A stretch of 12,233 nucleotides of DNA from Candidatus Zixiibacteriota bacterium (GCA_022866585.1 JALHUP010000144.1:1-12233); one strand, 5' to 3'. Positions 1-6,232 are shown, counted from the first letter of the stretch. Notes: generated from the sequence alone by a model not told the origin. Translations and numbers: made by a program.

Positions 1-633
1 TCCGGTGGAGGATGGATCGAAATTCGGATGCTGATGCACGATGTCCGTTCCAAAAGCGATGTGCACGGTTACGGGAATTCTCAATTTAAAGGCATTTGCC
101 AAAAGACTGTATTTTCGGAATTTGGCTTTAAGCTCCCAAATCTTTTTACCGATTGCTTCTCCCAGACCCATATTCTCTTTCTGCGCAAGCAAGGAAATCT
201 GATTGAAAATTTCTGCCGTCTCTTTCGCCATGCCAAAGGAGCCATCTTGGATGCTTCTTTCCACCTCTTCGGAGGTCTTCCCCCACAAGGCTATCTCGAA
301 ATCGTGAATGGCTCCAGCTCCGTTGGTTGCCAAGAGGGAAATAAAACCATTTTGCATCAAATCGATCAATACCGGCGAAAGCCCGCATTTTATCACATGC
401 GCGCCGAACATGAAGATAATCGGTTTTCCCCTGCGCTTGGCTTTGGCAATAGAATTTAATAGTTTTCTGAAATCATCAGCTTTCAAACATTTTGGCAAAC
501 TCTCCAAGAAACTGCTGATATCGGACTCAGAGCTGAGGGGCTTTCCAAAGTTTTTAATCTGGGTTTTTCTGGGGCTTCTTTTTATCGAATATGTTTTTAC
601 CTTTTTTAAATCTATCCTACCGTAGTGTGTCAT
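1..633 (-). CDS. Deoxyhypusine-synthase-like conserved protein, 3' part missing
   Basis: The reading frame is open from an ATG at 633 to the window edge, giving 211 residues without a stop, so the C-terminus is missing. An in-frame TAA lies 21 bases upstream of the ATG, and AAAAGG about 7 bases before it may be the ribosome site. Visible conserved blocks are FGAHVIKCGLSP (residues 76-87), LATNGAGAIHDFEIAL (101-116), GKTSEEV (118-124), GSFGMAKET (131-139) and TVHIAFGTDIVHQHP (189-203). Glycine-rich turns and an HDFE block suggest a Rossmann-like NAD-binding fold. I recall similar bacterial proteins being grouped with the deoxyhypusine synthase superfamily, usually without a proven function. 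The family call is from memory. Substrate and reaction are unknown, and a genuine deoxyhypusine synthase activity should not be assumed. An unusually basic N-terminus (residues 1-30) precedes the conserved part. The gene lies downstream of, and well separated from, the DUF3108 gene. Confidence 0.6.
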   Translation of the reverse strand, partial: MTHYGRIDLKKVKTYSIKRSPRKTQIKNFGKPLSSESDISSFLESLPKCLKADDFRKLLNSIAKAKRRGKPIIFMFGAHVIKCGLSPVLIDLMQNGFISLLATNGAGAIHDFEIALWGKTSEEVERSIQDGSFGMAKETAEIFNQISLLAQKENMGLGEAIGKKIWELKAKFRKYSLLANAFKLRIPVTVHIAFGTDIVHQHPNFDPSSTG

Positions 634-729
634 TGACAGACCTTTTACAGGTTAATTTTTATGATTTCCACCTATAAATGGCTAAAGACGGATTTTAGGC
701 GTAAGCCTTTTATGACTATTACAAGAGAC

Positions 730-849
730 CTCTAAAAAAGCATCTGAATAAGACGGGCTGAGAACCCGCCCTACGCGTGGGGGCTACGCCAAGATGGCTT
801 ATCCCGCGTAGGCGGGGCTCCCAGCCCCGCATGAATGAACTTTTTAGAG
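730..849. repeat. Large imperfect inverted repeat between genes
   Basis: The left arm (730-777) and the reverse complement of the right arm (804-849) align through most of their length. The outer parts are CTCTAAAAA-type sequences and the inner parts a GC-rich block containing GGGCTG, CCCGCC and CTACGCG, with a loop around 778-803. This fills most of the 256-base gap between the two flanking minus-strand genes. It could fold as a long hairpin in RNA and might limit read-through, but it lacks a clean T-run. It looks more like a dispersed intergenic element. Nothing else was recognised in 634-889. Confidence 0.6.
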
Positions 850-889
850 CTATTATAAACTCCTTTCTCCTTAGGGAAACATCAAGCAT

Positions 890-1855
890 TTAATATTTTC
901 CCACTTCCCCTAACTTGTAGTTTGTCAACTCGGTGGAGATGGACCCGATCATTACCTTGCTTTTCATCAAAACCGGCATTTTAATCTCATCATCGGTGAG
1001 CCAAACGGTCAAGCTCCCTTTTTGCTGAAATATTCCAGAGGCTCTTAAGATTGGCTCCACCACCACACAATCGAAACTTCCGGCAGGCACTTTCACTTTT
1101 TCTTTTCTTAATACTTTAACCTCGAGAGGATAATTTTTCTTATCCGCATGATTATCGACAAAGATAGATTGTCCCACCTTTAAATCCTGGGTTCGGACGA
1201 AATAAAAAGCGGATAGGACGTCCTGAACGTAGGCTGGGACCGAAAATGTGTCCTGACTGTTGTGGTATATGGCTAAGTGATTTTCTTGGTCGAACAACGT
1301 GGAGATATCCGCCTTGAATTTCCCCTCCCGGAGATGTTTATCAAAGCGAAGGGAATAAAGCTCGTGAACATCCATCAAGGATTCCACCTTATCATCCACT
1401 TTGAAAAAGACAGAGAAGAATTTATTTGATTGGGCGGTGGAGATGATATGATAACATTTCTTTCCGGCAAATTTCACGATCTCGGGTATCTCCATCACTG
1501 CGGTTCCGGCTTTAATCATCCCATATCCCACGGAGAATTCAAGCCTCTCCCCCACTCCGAAGGCTCGATTTGTAACTACCCTTTTTAACTCCTCTTTCTT
1601 AAGTGGCGGTATCTTTATTTCTATTTGGGGAGGCTCTGGTGGAATCTCAATCTCACCTTTAATTAAAGTATCAGAAGCCACTTTGCCTGAGTCAGTTTTG
1701 TTGCTGGGTATCCCCGTCAAAGGTGAGGAAACGCTACCTGTATCCGCACCCTGGGCCCATTTATCGCCAAGCAGTATGGAGAAGAACATGATAATTGAAA
1801 AGAAAATGACTTTAAATGAGGCTGGATACGAAATTTTTGATTTCATTAACAACAT
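890..1855 (-). CDS. Exported DUF3108-family protein
   Basis: This 321-residue protein begins with a basic N-region and a hydrophobic stretch (about residues 14-30) followed by an Ala-Gln-Gly-Ala site near 34-37, a plausible signal peptide. A proline-rich linker (65-85) leads into a C-terminal domain (about 97-318). Its features match my recollection of DUF3108: FGVGERLEFSVGYGMIKAG near the start, a middle part on conversion of fibres and hairpins, KVKVPAGSFDCVVVEP (253-268), and a final segment with KGSLTVWLTDDE and MPVLMKSKV. The family is a periplasmic or outer-membrane-associated beta-rich protein of unknown function. The first ATG (1855) overlaps the phosphatase stop. A second ATG at 1846 gives a TAATG stop-start overlap. 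Neither has a Shine-Dalgarno site, so translational coupling to the phosphatase gene is likely and the exact start is uncertain. Confidence 0.8.
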   Translation of the reverse strand: MLLMKSKISYPASFKVIFFSIIMFFSILLGDKWAQGADTGSVSSPLTGIPSNKTDSGKVASDTLIKGEIEIPPEPPQIEIKIPPLKKEELKRVVTNRAFGVGERLEFSVGYGMIKAGTAVMEIPEIVKFAGKKCYHIISTAQSNKFFSVFFKVDDKVESLMDVHELYSLRFDKHLREGKFKADISTLFDQENHLAIYHNSQDTFSVPAYVQDVLSAFYFVRTQDLKVGQSIFVDNHADKKNYPLEVKVLRKEKVKVPAGSFDCVVVEPILRASGIFQQKGSLTVWLTDDEIKMPVLMKSKVMIGSISTELTNYKLGEVGKY

Positions 1856-2442
1856 GAAGATTGATTTTTGAAATTCTTTTTACCCGCTTTTCTGATTAAC
1901 TCGGGGAATATTCTTCTTATCTCTTTCTCTATCTCCCAAAAGCACTGATTGTAATCATCCATGCTCCCGCCGATAGGGTCTTTAATATACGAAAGGTCTG
2001 GGCTTTTATTTTCATTTTCCGTAATAGAGAGATCCTCACCCGACGGATGGCAGGCGGGCACCTCTGGCAGAGAGGCAGGATGGTGGTGAGGAAAAGCCTT
2101 CAAAAGGTAAGTTTTCTCCAATGCTTTTTCGTTCATCGTTCGGATTTGTTCCAAATGCTCATTCGACATGGCTAAAATTAAATCTGCCTTTCTTAGAATT
2201 TGTTTGTTCAATTGATGCGAGCGGTGTTGGGTTAAATCCACGTTTTGGGCTTTAGCTACCTCTATGGCGAACAAGGAGGGGAAAGCCCCATCCAGGCTGG
2301 AGGTTCCGGCGGACCCGACCTCGAAGTTGTCGAGTTTATTTTCCTTGAGCATCTTTTTCAAAATGCCCTCTGCCATGGGACTTCGACAGCTGTTGCCGGT
2401 GCAAACAAATAAAACTTTAAATTTTTCTTTATCCTTTTCCAT
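1846..2442 (-). CDS. Low-molecular-weight protein-tyrosine phosphatase family protein
   Basis: The N-terminus carries the signature loop VCTGNSCRSPMAEG, i.e. CX5R with Cys14 as nucleophile and Arg20 binding phosphate. The general-acid motif DPIGGSMDDY follows at 155-164 with Asp155. Family members hydrolyse phosphotyrosine in the cytoplasm, often in control of exopolysaccharide kinases. Related arsenate reductases share the fold, so the substrate is not settled. At 198 residues it is longer than the usual roughly 150. The excess is a 25-30 residue insertion (about 117-146, including CHPSGEDLS) just before the acid loop and a Lys/Asn/Ser tail ending in two cysteines. The start ATG has no evident Shine-Dalgarno site. 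The stop overlaps the start of the DUF3108 gene, so the two form an operon. A TTGACA-containing promoter candidate lies 50 bases upstream. Confidence 0.88.
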   Translation of the reverse strand: MEKDKEKFKVLFVCTGNSCRSPMAEGILKKMLKENKLDNFEVGSAGTSSLDGAFPSLFAIEVAKAQNVDLTQHRSHQLNKQILRKADLILAMSNEHLEQIRTMNEKALEKTYLLKAFPHHHPASLPEVPACHPSGEDLSITENENKSPDLSYIKDPIGGSMDDYNQCFWEIEKEIRRIFPELIRKAGKKNFKNQSSCC

Positions 2443-2470
2443 CAGCGATTATGGCCAACAAAAAATAGAA

Positions 2471-2498
2471 ATAATCTCTGTCTAAAACGAACTGTCAA
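2471..2498 (-). promoter_or_regulatory. Candidate sigma-70-type promoter for the phosphatase-DUF3108 operon
   Basis: Reading leftward, TTGACA (2498-2493) is separated by 16 bases from GATTAT (2476-2471). The -35 is perfect and the -10 matches the consensus at four of six positions. It lies about 30 bases upstream of the phosphatase start at 2442. Assigned by pattern only. Confidence 0.4.
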
Positions 2499-2525
2499 CC
2501 ACCTCATCCGAGTCAAATGACCTTC

Positions 2526-2552
2526 GGGATAGTTGACCCACTAAACTATCCC
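2526..2552. repeat. Perfect 9-bp inverted repeat upstream of the phosphatase operon
   Basis: GGGATAGTT (2526-2534) and AACTATCCC (2544-2552) are exact complements around a 9-base loop. A second, weaker hairpin with GAGTTT and AAACTC arms lies at about 2560-2585. On the minus strand these lie between the end of the IF-2B-like gene and the promoter of the phosphatase gene. No T-run follows, so it is either an imperfect terminator of the upstream gene or an operator-like palindrome. Confidence 0.4.
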
Positions 2553-2599
2553 AAGAAGAGAGTTTCGTATTTCTTCAAAACTCTAACTCCGTCCTATTA

Positions 2600-3541
2600 T
2601 CAAGCTCTCGTTAGATAAAAACTCTTTACCTGTTCCATCAATTTTGTGCACAATCTGGTCTTTCGGATCAAATTGGGAATATCGTTGGGCGAAAGAAATC
2701 CCTCATTGGTGATTACCTCCTGACAATAAGAGAGGGGGATCTCCTCGTAATATGGGTTTTCCACCTTCACATTTGAAAGCTCAAAATCCAAAACCTCTTT
2801 GGGATCACCCCCAACCGTAGGCTTGGGCCGCCAGGCATCAGAGATGAATTTGCTTCTTTCACAGGCAACATAAAGAGGGATTTTATGCTCAAAGGAAAGG
2901 AGGCAAAGATATTTAGTTCCCACCTTATTGACAAAGGTGGTCTCTGAGATAGAATCCGCTCCCACCAAAAACAAAGTTGCCTCTTTGGCAAAAATCCCCA
3001 TAGCCGCATCCGTTATCAAAGTCACCGGTATTTCCGCATTCCCTAAGAATTTCGCCAAAAGCCTGCCTTCAAACATGGGTCTGGATTCGCAGGCGATCAC
3101 CTCAAATTTTTTCCCCTCCTCCTTTGCCTTCTTTAAAATGGACAATATCGAGCCGGAGGAGCTGAAGGTCAAGACCTTTGAGCCTTTCTCAATTAAAACT
3201 TCTCCGTGTTTGGCGATCTTTTGCATGGAGTTCAAGGAGTTGTAACAAAACTCCTCTGCCTTTTCCTTGGTAGACTCACAAAGCTCTTCTACGGATAAGA
3301 TGGGCAGAAGTTCTTCTATATGATACAGGATGGAATTTGCCAAATTGAAGACCGAAGCCATGTATGGTTGAGCTGAAACCAGATCAACTCCTAATTTTAA
3401 AAGCCTATCGAAATATTCCTCTTTAGAAGAAACCTTGACCTCGGAGGAGAAATCAGCAAAAGCGGAGCAAGCTTTTCGAGAAACCTCAGATGCTCCGGAG
3501 ACATGATCATTTTTTATTTCCACCACTAAATCGGTATACAT
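2600..3541 (-). CDS. Translation initiation factor 2B / MtnA-fold family protein
   Basis: The 313-residue protein has the arrangement of the IF-2B family, which includes eIF2B alpha/beta/delta subunits, methylthioribose-1-phosphate isomerase (MtnA) and ribose-1,5-bisphosphate isomerase. An N-terminal helical part is followed by a Rossmann-like part. Recognisable motifs are VLTFSSSGSI (123-132), ACESRPMFEGR (150-160), ITDAAMG (176-182), VGADSI (193-198) with the conserved aspartate, and NKVGT (205-209). The position where MtnA has its catalytic cysteine (THCN-type motif) reads T-F-S-S-S-G here, so the cysteine is replaced by serine. That argues against MtnA activity and places it with the non-isomerase or uncharacterised bacterial members. 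A Shine-Dalgarno AGGAAGG lies 5 bases before the ATG at 3541. It is not tightly linked to either neighbour. Confidence 0.8.
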   Translation of the reverse strand: MYTDLVVEIKNDHVSGASEVSRKACSAFADFSSEVKVSSKEEYFDRLLKLGVDLVSAQPYMASVFNLANSILYHIEELLPILSVEELCESTKEKAEEFCYNSLNSMQKIAKHGEVLIEKGSKVLTFSSSGSILSILKKAKEEGKKFEVIACESRPMFEGRLLAKFLGNAEIPVTLITDAAMGIFAKEATLFLVGADSISETTFVNKVGTKYLCLLSFEHKIPLYVACERSKFISDAWRPKPTVGGDPKEVLDFELSNVKVENPYYEEIPLSYCQEVITNEGFLSPNDIPNLIRKTRLCTKLMEQVKSFYLTRA

Positions 3542-3622
3542 TAGACCTTCCTCTTGGCAGAAAGCCTATTGCTTTGTCAATTAAATAACATTGCATCCTC
3601 GTCCCACCGAGTGCGGGACGCA

Positions 3623-3778
3623 TTTTGGGTTTCGTGTTAAAAGGTTACGGTTTAGATTCACTACGCTCACTACAAGTCGGTTAGGTATCGTCTAAAAAGT
3701 CATCGTCAGTCGTCGATCGTGTAAAATACGATGGACCAAACCGACAGACGCCCTACGATACGTGGCCAAAACCCAAGC
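3623..3778. repeat. Degenerate inverted repeat element, copy 1
   Basis: The element begins with TTTTGGGTTTCG (3623-3634) and ends with a block GATACGTGGCCAAAACCCAA (3757-3776), whose reverse complement starts with the same TTGGGTTT word. The interior is built from TCG/CGT-rich words. It resembles the element at 4654-4777 in order and spacing, and the two right-hand blocks differ at about two of twenty positions. A small GTCCC...GGGAC hairpin precedes it at 3601-3619. It occupies most of the 350-base gap between the IF-2B-like gene and rnhC. No gene was seen there. Confidence 0.55.
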
Positions 3779-3891
3779 CCACAACAATAGACATAGAAAT
3801 GCGTATGCATTCATACGAATCTTATTTTGTAGATAGAGCACTATTTACGCCAAAACAGGACATTGTTCCGCCGGATCAATTTTCCGGATTC

Positions 3892-4563
3892 TTATCCTGA
3901 ATCCAGCTTAAGGGTATTTTTAAAATGCAGTTTGGCAAATCCATTCAAGGCCTCTTTTCCGAATTTGGCTACAAGCTTTCTGGCCGCATCATCTACTAAG
4001 GGTGAGGCGCCTTTGGGAAGATCAAATCCACATTCTTCGGAGAGTTTCTCCATCCTCCTTAAGAATTCCGCCCTGGCCGAAATCGAAGCGGCCGCCACAG
4101 CCAGGTCTTTTTCCGCATGGGGCATCTGCTCGAGAACTATCTTTTTACCCGACTCCAAAAGTGCATTTTTGATGAAAAGCTCATTGCCAAACTGATCGGA
4201 GACCGCCCTTGTGCAGTTAACCCGCATCAAGATGTTCTCTATCACCCGCGCATGTCCCCAGGCTAACATGCGGTTTAAATTTTTCATCTTCAGGTAAAGA
4301 AGGTTATATTTCTCCGGACCAATCACCACCACCGAATAGATGCAGTTCGAGCGTATCTTGAAGTCTAAATCCCGGATCACTCCATCAGAAATTTTTTTAC
4401 TATCTCTGACCTTTAAGCTCTCCAACAGAGACTTTGTTTTTGAGTCCACATATACTCCCCCGATCACTAATGGACCAAAATAGTCCCCTTTACCGGATTC
4501 ATCCGTTCCAATCCATCCGGAGGGGGATGAGGGATGACGAATGATTGATGACGAATTAGGCAT
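3892..4563 (-). CDS. rnhC: Ribonuclease HIII, short form
   Basis: The core begins IGTDESGKGDYFGPLV (residues 18-33), the signature of RNase HIII and its relatives, with metal-binding Asp21 and Glu22. SDQFG (122-126) supplies the third acidic residue, and LAVAAASISARAEF (154-167) is the conserved helix near the C-terminus. The enzyme cleaves the RNA strand of RNA-DNA hybrids in the cytoplasm, in repair and replication. GKGDYFGP rather than the GRG-type motif favours HIII over HII. The usual HIII of about 300 residues has an N-terminal TBP-like substrate-binding domain. Here only about 17 residues precede the catalytic core, and they are Ser/His/Pro-rich and encoded by repeat-like DNA. An in-frame TGA sits 9 bases upstream and no Shine-Dalgarno is visible. 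The N-terminal domain was therefore either lost or never present, and translation efficiency is uncertain. Confidence 0.85.
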   Translation of the reverse strand: MPNSSSIIRHPSSPSGWIGTDESGKGDYFGPLVIGGVYVDSKTKSLLESLKVRDSKKISDGVIRDLDFKIRSNCIYSVVVIGPEKYNLLYLKMKNLNRMLAWGHARVIENILMRVNCTRAVSDQFGNELFIKNALLESGKKIVLEQMPHAEKDLAVAAASISARAEFLRRMEKLSEECGFDLPKGASPLVDDAARKLVAKFGKEALNGFAKLHFKNTLKLDSG

Positions 4564-4653
4564 GACTAATCAAAAATTATTCACCCGGTTCAACCCACAG
4601 ACGCAGGAGAAATTTAAACTCTTCTCGGGACTGTTACTAAACTATTTTCCCTA

Positions 4654-4777
4654 TGGGTTTCGTTAAAAAAAGTTTCGGTTGCGGTTACGTATCGTTTATC
4701 GTAATGTCGTTGTCGTTTATCGTGTTAAGATCAAAAAACGAAACCGACATCCGAAACCGATACCTGGCCGAAACCCA
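4654..4777. repeat. Degenerate inverted repeat element, copy 2
   Basis: TGGGTTTCG (4654-4662) and CGAAACCCA (4769-4777) are perfect 9-bp outer arms. The interior repeats TTTATCG, GTCGTT and GTTTCGG words and their complements. It is related to the element at 3623-3778, on the other side of rnhC. Together with a second tandem repeat it fills the 292-base gap between rnhC and efp, where no gene is visible. Confidence 0.6.
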
Positions 4778-4815
4778 AACCGATGAACGACAAACAGACT
4801 TAAGCAACAGACCTT

Positions 4816-4853
4816 CTCTCACTGCAAACTGACCACTGATCACTGACCACTGG
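4816..4853. repeat. Tandem CTGACCACTGATCACTG-type repeat next to the efp stop
   Basis: The stretch consists of imperfect copies of a CACTG-A-C-C/T word, seen as CACTGCAAACTGACCACTG followed by ATCACTGACCACTGG. It stops two bases before the efp stop codon, so it is transcribed as the efp 3' end. It has no obvious secondary function. Confidence 0.5.
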
Positions 4854-4855
4854 CT

Positions 4856-5413
4856 TTAGGCTCTTTCTATATATTCACTGGTTCGGGTATCTATCTTCAC
4901 ATACTCCCCTTCATTTACAAACAATGGCACCTTTACCACCAAGCCAGTCTCCAGGGTTGCATTTTTGGTGATATTGGTAACCGAGTCGCCTTTTATGGCT
5001 GGCTCAGTGGAGACGATCTTCAAAATCACCGAAGCAGGAATATCCACGCTCACCGGCTGCCCCTCAAAGAACGTTACTTTATATTGTTTGTTCTCCATCA
5101 GATACCATTTGTAGTCACCCAGCTGCTCATCGGTCAAACTTGTCTGTTCGTAAGTTTTGGTGTCCATGAAATAATATTCCTTCTCGCCGGAGTAAAGATA
5201 TTGCATGGTCTTCTCCTCAAAATCCGGCTCCTCGAATGTCTCTCCCGCGGAAAAAGTCCTTTCCAGAACTGCACCGGTCTTGATATTTTTCAGCTTGGTT
5301 CTTACGAAAGCTCTCCTCTGAGCGGTTCGAGCATGTTGAAAATCGACGATATAATAAATGTCCCCTTCCAATTTTATCTTTAATCCCTTTCGAAAGTCGG
5401 TTGTAGAAAACAT
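4856..5413 (-). CDS. efp: Elongation factor P with atypical loop
   Basis: The protein is 185 residues, the normal EF-P length, and co-linear with the family: an N-terminal KOW-like domain beginning STTDFRKGLKI, a middle OB domain with MQYLYS and YYFMD, and a C-terminal OB domain with VVKVPLFVNEGEYVKIDTRTSEYIER. EF-P binds the ribosome between the P and E sites and relieves stalling at polyproline. In most bacteria the tip of the N-terminal loop reads KPGKG, with a lysine (E. coli Lys34) that is modified, or an arginine in some lineages. Here the ten-residue loop is HARTAQRRAF (27-36), placing Gln32 at that position with Arg33 and Arg34 after it. A TTG codon directly precedes the ATG at 5413. 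The ATG is preferred because GGAGGG lies 5 bases upstream of it. A promoter candidate lies about 75 bases upstream. Confidence 0.93.
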   Translation of the reverse strand: MFSTTDFRKGLKIKLEGDIYYIVDFQHARTAQRRAFVRTKLKNIKTGAVLERTFSAGETFEEPDFEEKTMQYLYSGEKEYYFMDTKTYEQTSLTDEQLGDYKWYLMENKQYKVTFFEGQPVSVDIPASVILKIVSTEPAIKGDSVTNITKNATLETGLVVKVPLFVNEGEYVKIDTRTSEYIERA

Positions 5414-5488
5414 CAAAACCCTCCGCCATTTTTAAAAATTTCTAAAAAAACGGTAAAGTTTCAGTCTACGTTCTTATACAGAGTTTTT

Positions 5489-5516
5489 AATATAATAAAA
5501 TATCGGCACAAAGCAA
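5489..5516 (-). promoter_or_regulatory. Candidate promoter of efp
   Basis: Reading leftward, TTGCTT (5516-5511), a 16-base spacer, then TATATT (5494-5489), which matches the -10 consensus at five of six positions. It leaves an untranslated leader of about 70 bases before the efp start, within AT-rich DNA. Confidence 0.5.
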
Positions 5517-5616
5517 CAGATAGTTTGAGTGCCCTTTTAAAAAAATTGCTTAGGAGGATTGGTTATAATAAATTACGTGTAGACACCCATACAGGTGCCA
5601 AGGTATGAAGGGCGTG

Positions 5617-5700
5617 TTGAAAAAATGGTTTTCGGAGTGCGAAAGCTTGTCGGAGCGAAGCGGAGATCCCGCTTTGCGGGGCTTTCGCGATTTTTTGAAA
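5617..5700. repeat. Large nested hairpin with flanking A and T runs
   Basis: GCGAAAGC (5639-5646) pairs with GCTTTCGC (5681-5688). An inner stem GCGAAGCGG (5655-5663) pairs with CCGCTTTGC (5669-5677) with one G-U wobble. TTGAAAAAAT (5617-5626) and ATTTTTTGAAA (5690-5700) extend the symmetry outward. T6 directly follows on the plus strand, so it could terminate plus-strand transcription, but no plus-strand gene lies upstream. A dispersed inverted-repeat element is the better explanation. The inner CCCGCTTTGCGGG word resembles the GC mini-palindromes elsewhere in the window. Confidence 0.5.
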
Positions 5701-5748
5701 TTTAGAAGTTCTTATGTCACACTACTTAGACTCTGAGGAAAACCGCAC

Positions 5749-5763
5749 CCCGCCAAAGGCGGG
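5749..5763. repeat. GC mini-palindrome, intergenic copy
   Basis: CCCGCCAAAGGCGGG is a perfect 6-bp inverted repeat around an AAA core. The identical 15 bases occur at 12204-12218 and, in reverse complement, at 8417-8431. Here it lies in the gene-free stretch between efp and the WYL regulator. Confidence 0.7.
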
Positions 5764-5789
5764 ATTACCAACGAGGAGGTTTATTATTT

Positions 5790-5861
5790 AAAAGGGAGGG
5801 TCAGCCCCCGTCCCCGTAGAGCTGACCTGGTCCCACTTACCGCGGGATTATCTCCCTTTTT
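5790..5861 (+). ncRNA. Possible three-way-junction structured RNA with T-run
   Basis: Three stems can be drawn. The closing stem AAAAGGGAG (5790-5798) pairs with CTCCCTTTT (5852-5860), 9 bp. Stem two is GGTCAGC (5799-5805) with GCTGACC (5821-5827), 7 bp. Stem three is GGTCCC (5829-5834) with GGGATT (5844-5849), with two wobbles. The 3' side ends in five T residues. The closing stem also leaves a T-run on the minus strand, so the direction is ambiguous. I do not recognise a known RNA family. It could be a bidirectional terminator, a small RNA or a repeat. No adjacent plus-strand gene starts just downstream, which argues against a simple riboswitch. Confidence 0.3.
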
Positions 5862-6232
5862 GTTTTCAAACATGGAAATCCACTGATTTAAAACTTCCCA
5901 TTAGCCTTTCCGTCAATTTTTCAATCCCACAAAATCCTCAAAATTATCCTCAGTTCAATTGTCGCTAAATAAAATATCGTCCATGCGTATGACAGAGTAT
6001 GTCAGTAATAGTAAAATTTTTTATAAAAAATCCGTAATTTTTTCTATAAAGAATAATTTCGAAATGATAGTTCAGAAACGATTTTTAATTTTTGAAGGAA
6101 TTTTTGAACGGGAGACAAAAGTTGAAGAGGAGGGTTCATCTCCGATTCAGTCGCTTCAGAATATTGATAGGAATAAGAATCTTAAGGGCTTAGTAAAGTT
6201 GGCGTTTTTTGGGGGTTAGTTTATTCCTATAC
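5862..6232. other. AT-rich gap without a recognised gene
   Basis: This 371-base stretch lies downstream of the WYL regulator. An 86-codon plus-strand frame (5959-6219) starts at TTG without a Shine-Dalgarno and has no family resemblance. One perfect palindrome, TGACAGAGTATGTCA (5990-6004), stands out. No terminator with a T-run was found after the WYL stop codon. Confidence 0.5.

Noticed and set aside
28..625. Plus-strand frames of 143 and 105 codons and a minus-strand frame of 80 codons at the left edge
   Set aside because: They overlap the minus-strand DHS-like gene, which is open to the edge and shows conserved motifs. The other frames show no family resemblance.
4816..4853. CRISPR-like direct repeats
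   Set aside because: The copies are short, imperfect and contiguous, with no unique spacers and no cas genes nearby.
5414..5416. TTG just before the efp ATG as the start codon
   Set aside because: The GGAGGG site is better spaced for the ATG, and EF-P homologues begin at the matching methionine region.
5561..5576. TATAAT-like box (GGTTATAATAAAT) as a plus-strand promoter
   Set aside because: No -35 hexamer at a workable distance and no plus-strand gene downstream.
5639..5696. Hairpin plus T6 as an intrinsic terminator
   Set aside because: It would act only on plus-strand transcripts, and no plus-strand gene lies upstream. The outer symmetry on both sides fits a repeat element better.
5990..6004. 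Perfect palindrome TGACAGAGTATGTCA as an operator or a further insertion-sequence end
   Set aside because: The half-sites equal the insertion-sequence end motif, but it is a single site over 1.4 kb from the element and not upstream of a gene. Chance is not excluded.
5959..6219. 86-codon plus-strand frame
   Set aside because: It starts at TTG with no Shine-Dalgarno site, is AT-driven in composition and resembles no family. The internal ATG codons also lack ribosome sites.
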